Positions 5,692-7,697 of a stretch of DNA of 7,697 nt are shown here, in pieces. The notes beneath the pieces are model-generated. The model was not told where the DNA came from. It ran no database searches and saw only the letters and a list, made by a program, of their open reading frames with translations. Both the position numbers and the translations under genes were made by a program. Every line of letters begins with the position of its first letter. The first letter of the stretch is position 1. The stretch is from an uncultured Succinivibrio sp. (lineage in GTDB: Bacteria; Pseudomonadota; Gammaproteobacteria; Enterobacterales; Succinivibrionaceae), in assembly GCA_902772715.1 (NCBI GenBank), contig CACYBT010000333.1, positions 1 through 7,697 of the forward strand. The letters are read 5' to 3'.

Positions 5692-6639
5692 TTAATCCAT
5701 GGTTTCGTAACCGTCAGTTTCTTTTTTCTCGACTTTAACCGGAATAAGATTCTCTCTTTTGATCCCGAGAATTAAAGCCCAGGTTGAGGCTACGTAAATT
5801 GAGGAAACCGTACCAAACACAATACCAACGAACAGGGCTAAAGAAAAGCCGTAAATCATTTCACCACCAAAAATCATTAAACTTATGACGGTAATAATGG
5901 TGGTACCTGAGGTAATAATAGTTCTTGACAGGGTCTGAGTTAAAGATATATCAAAAAGTCTATCCATGGAAATATTACGAGGCAACCGCACCGCATTTTC
6001 ACGAATTCTGTCAAAAACCACGATTTTATCGTTAAGAGAATAACCTACCACCGTAAGTACAGCGGCAAGAACTGTTAGGTCATATTCAATCTGTGTAACA
6101 GAAAAGGTACCCATCACTACAAAAACATCATAAGCAAGTGAAATGACAGCACCGGTAGCCATACGCCATTCGAATCTGAAAGCAATATAAGCGAGAATAG
6201 CAATCAGCGATACCACAATAGCCACTATACCGCTTTCTACTAATTCCTCACCCACTGCAGGACCCACATATTCGGTACGTAAAACTTTGACATCCTTATC
6301 AAGTGTTTTAGAGGCGGCATACACCTTGTTGGCTACGGTCTGCTGATCAAGACCTTCTTTAGGAGCAACACGTACCATGACATTCTTCTGTGAACCAAAA
6401 TGCTGGGTAGTGCCATTGATCCCCTCTTTGGCATAGGCCTCACGCACATCGCTAAGATCTACACCTTTGGTAAATTCAGTCTCTACAATCACACCGCCAG
6501 TAAAATCCAGTCCCCAGTTCAAACCTTTGACAAACATGGAAACAATGCTACCGATAACCAAAAACAGGCAGAGAAGTTCCACCGCCCCTTTGATTTTCAT
6601 AAAAGGAATGACCACGCCTTCCTTTATAAAGTTAATCAT
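5692..6639 (-). CDS. secF: Protein translocase subunit SecF
   Basis: A 315-residue inner-membrane protein of the SecDF complex, which uses the proton gradient to help pull preproteins through SecYEG. It has a first membrane segment near 16-36, a periplasmic P-domain from the WGLDFTGG motif (42-49) to about 130, then five further membrane segments (about 136-154, 160-180, 188-208, 244-258 and 264-288). Signature motifs are EYVGPAVG (123-130), GYSLNDKIVVFDRIREN (199-215) and SRTIITSGTT (238-247). Asp204 and Arg239 line up with E. coli SecF Asp213 and Arg247, which are implicated in proton movement. The A-H-D-V motif of E. coli reads A-Y-D-V here (169-172), keeping the Asp. Length fits E. coli SecF (323). 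AGGAGA at 6644-6649 lies four bases before the ATG and overlaps the secD stop codon, so secD and secF are translated in tandem. Confidence 0.97.
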   Translation of the reverse strand: MINFIKEGVVIPFMKIKGAVELLCLFLVIGSIVSMFVKGLNWGLDFTGGVIVETEFTKGVDLSDVREAYAKEGINGTTQHFGSQKNVMVRVAPKEGLDQQTVANKVYAASKTLDKDVKVLRTEYVGPAVGEELVESGIVAIVVSLIAILAYIAFRFEWRMATGAVISLAYDVFVVMGTFSVTQIEYDLTVLAAVLTVVGYSLNDKIVVFDRIRENAVRLPRNISMDRLFDISLTQTLSRTIITSGTTIITVISLMIFGGEMIYGFSLALFVGIVFGTVSSIYVASTWALILGIKRENLIPVKVEKKETDGYETMD

Positions 6640-6643
6640 TTCG

Positions 6644-6649
6644 TCTCCT
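6644..6649 (-). promoter_or_regulatory. secF ribosome-binding site overlapping the secD stop
   Basis: The reverse complement reads TTTAGGAGACGAAATG. The TAG stop codon of secD shares two bases with the AGGAGA ribosome-binding site of secF, an arrangement that favours coupled translation of the two partner subunits. Confidence 0.8.
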
Positions 6650-7697
6650 AAATACTCAAATGTTTAAGGTTGCGGCCGCCCCAGATGATATTAACTACCG
6701 CACGACAGGCAGTAACAGCCGTAAACATGGACGAGGCAAGACCAATCATAAGAACTAGGGCAAATCCCTTGACAGCACCGGTACCCACCATAAAAAGGAT
6801 AAGCGCGGTAATAAAGGTGGTGATGTTAGAGTCGAGAATAGTCACAAAAGCGCGGGCATAACCTTCATGAATTGCAGTCTGCACAGGATAACCGGCGCGC
6901 AGCTCCTCACGAATTCTCTCATAAATAAGCACATTCGCATCCACAGCCATGCCAAGGGTCAGCACAATACCCGCAATACCAGGCAAGGTCATGGTAGCAC
7001 CAGGGATAAGACTCATCACCCCTACTAACAGTACCAAATTAAAGAGTAAAGCCAGATCTGCTATAAAGCCAAAGCCTTTGTAGTAGATAACCATAAACAC
7101 CACAAGGAAGAATATACCGTAAATCATAGCCTTTAAGCCATTTTCAATATTCTGCTGACCTAGCGATGGTCCAATCGTACGCTCTTCTACGATCTGAATT
7201 GGGGCAATAAGAGCACCGGCACGCAGGAGCAGCGCCAGGTTATGGGCTTCCTTAGGAGAGTCAAGTCCGGTAATTCTGAAATTAGAGCCTAAGCGTGCCT
7301 GAATGGTAGCCACGTTGATAATGCGTTCAACCTTCTTGAATTTAGGTTTGTAATCAGGATCTCCAGGCTTTAGAGCATCAGGATCTTCAGATGGAACGAC
7401 CACAAATTCAATAAAATTAGTGGCCATAGGTTTACCGATATTATCCTTGGTAAAGGTGGACATGATATTGCCGCCACGGGAATCTAGGGAAATATTAACC
7501 TGAGGGCGACCGTTTTCATCCGCACTTGATGAAGCATCCACAATATGATCACCGGTTAAAATAACCTGTTTTTGTAAAACAACAGGATAACCGTTGGCAT
7601 CATTGATTACCTCAGTTCCTGCAGGAACATACCCCTGAGCTGCAGCCTGCACATCCGCAGTCGAATCCACCATGCGGAATTCAAGAGTGGCCGTAGC
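6648..7697 (-). CDS. secD: Protein translocase subunit SecD, C-terminal part (5' end outside window)
   Basis: The frame is open to the right edge, so the gene is partial. The visible 349 residues begin ATATLEFRMVD, which is internal to SecD, and cover roughly the last 57% of a protein that is about 615 residues in E. coli. The P1 domain end includes NGYPVVLQKQVILTGDHI, PQVNISLDSRGG and FTKDNIGKPMA. Then come LLRAGALIAPIQIVEERTIG and the membrane domain with segments starting near GLKAMIYGIFFLVVF. GMAVDANVLIYERIREEL (visible residues 249-266) holds the functional Asp equivalent to E. coli Asp519. The protein ends GGRNLKHLSI, close to the E. coli terminus. SecD pairs with SecF, encoded eight bases downstream. 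yajC is expected upstream, beyond the window. The first ATG in the visible frame (7671-7673) is an internal Met, not the start. Confidence 0.97.
   Translation of the reverse strand, partial: ATATLEFRMVDSTADVQAAAQGYVPAGTEVINDANGYPVVLQKQVILTGDHIVDASSSADENGRPQVNISLDSRGGNIMSTFTKDNIGKPMATNFIEFVVVPSEDPDALKPGDPDYKPKFKKVERIINVATIQARLGSNFRITGLDSPKEAHNLALLLRAGALIAPIQIVEERTIGPSLGQQNIENGLKAMIYGIFFLVVFMVIYYKGFGFIADLALLFNLVLLVGVMSLIPGATMTLPGIAGIVLTLGMAVDANVLIYERIREELRAGYPVQTAIHEGYARAFVTILDSNITTFITALILFMVGTGAVKGFALVLMIGLASSMFTAVTACRAVVNIIWGGRNLKHLSI

Noticed and set aside
5350..5775. Plus-strand open frame of 141 codons opposite the nlpI-like and secF genes
   Set aside because: It is antisense to well-supported genes and its translation shows no family features.

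Overview
The window looks like a chromosomal segment of a moderately AT-rich gammaproteobacterium. SecD, SecF, NlpI, PepB, CobB and YegP all resemble their Escherichia coli counterparts along their length. NlpI and the PepB subtype of M17 aminopeptidase point to the branch holding Enterobacterales, Pasteurellales, Vibrionales and Aeromonadales. A rumen/gut relative such as Succinivibrionaceae is a guess from AT-richness and divergence, not something the sequence proves.

Layout. (1) Positions 1-163, minus strand: 5' end of a gene for an AAA-ATPase-like protein of the type usually fused to a PD-(D/E)XK nuclease domain, cut by the window edge. (2) 164-549: 386 bases with no convincing gene, only a candidate promoter, a small hairpin and a short direct repeat. 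(3) 550-1272, minus: a CobB-type sirtuin. (4) 1273-1420: a compact divergent promoter region with a perfect 13-base inverted repeat. (5) 1421-1789, plus: a YegP-like tandem DUF1508 protein, the only plus-strand gene, closed by a hairpin at 1804-1826. (6) 1832-7697, minus: six closely packed genes. In transcription order they are secD (5' end outside the window), secF, an nlpI-like lipoprotein gene, an ArsR/SmtB-type metal-sensor gene, a cysteine desulfurase gene and pepB. Gaps between them are only 5 to 17 bases and two ribosome-binding sites overlap the preceding stop codon, so they are probably co-transcribed at least in part.

How the genes work together. SecD and SecF are the proton-driven accessory membrane proteins of the Sec translocase. 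NlpI is a TPR outer-membrane lipoprotein that in E. coli recruits proteases and cell-wall hydrolases, so it is an envelope partner of secretion. The last three genes recall a stripped-down isc locus: in E. coli pepB is the distal gene of iscRSUA-hscBA-fdx-iscX-pepB. Here the regulator is an ArsR protein with a complete SmtB-type alpha-5 metal site instead of IscR, and iscU, iscA, hscBA and fdx are absent. The desulfurase has changes at normally conserved PLP-pocket positions and lacks the E. coli C-terminal extension. This suggests a specialised, metal-linked cysteine or sulfur-mobilising module rather than the housekeeping Isc pathway. That reading is inference.

Other points worth a look are a sirtuin whose class III YxxR acyl-specificity motif reads Y-N-K-M-R, and a symmetric divergent promoter in which cobB and yegP probably exclude each other.
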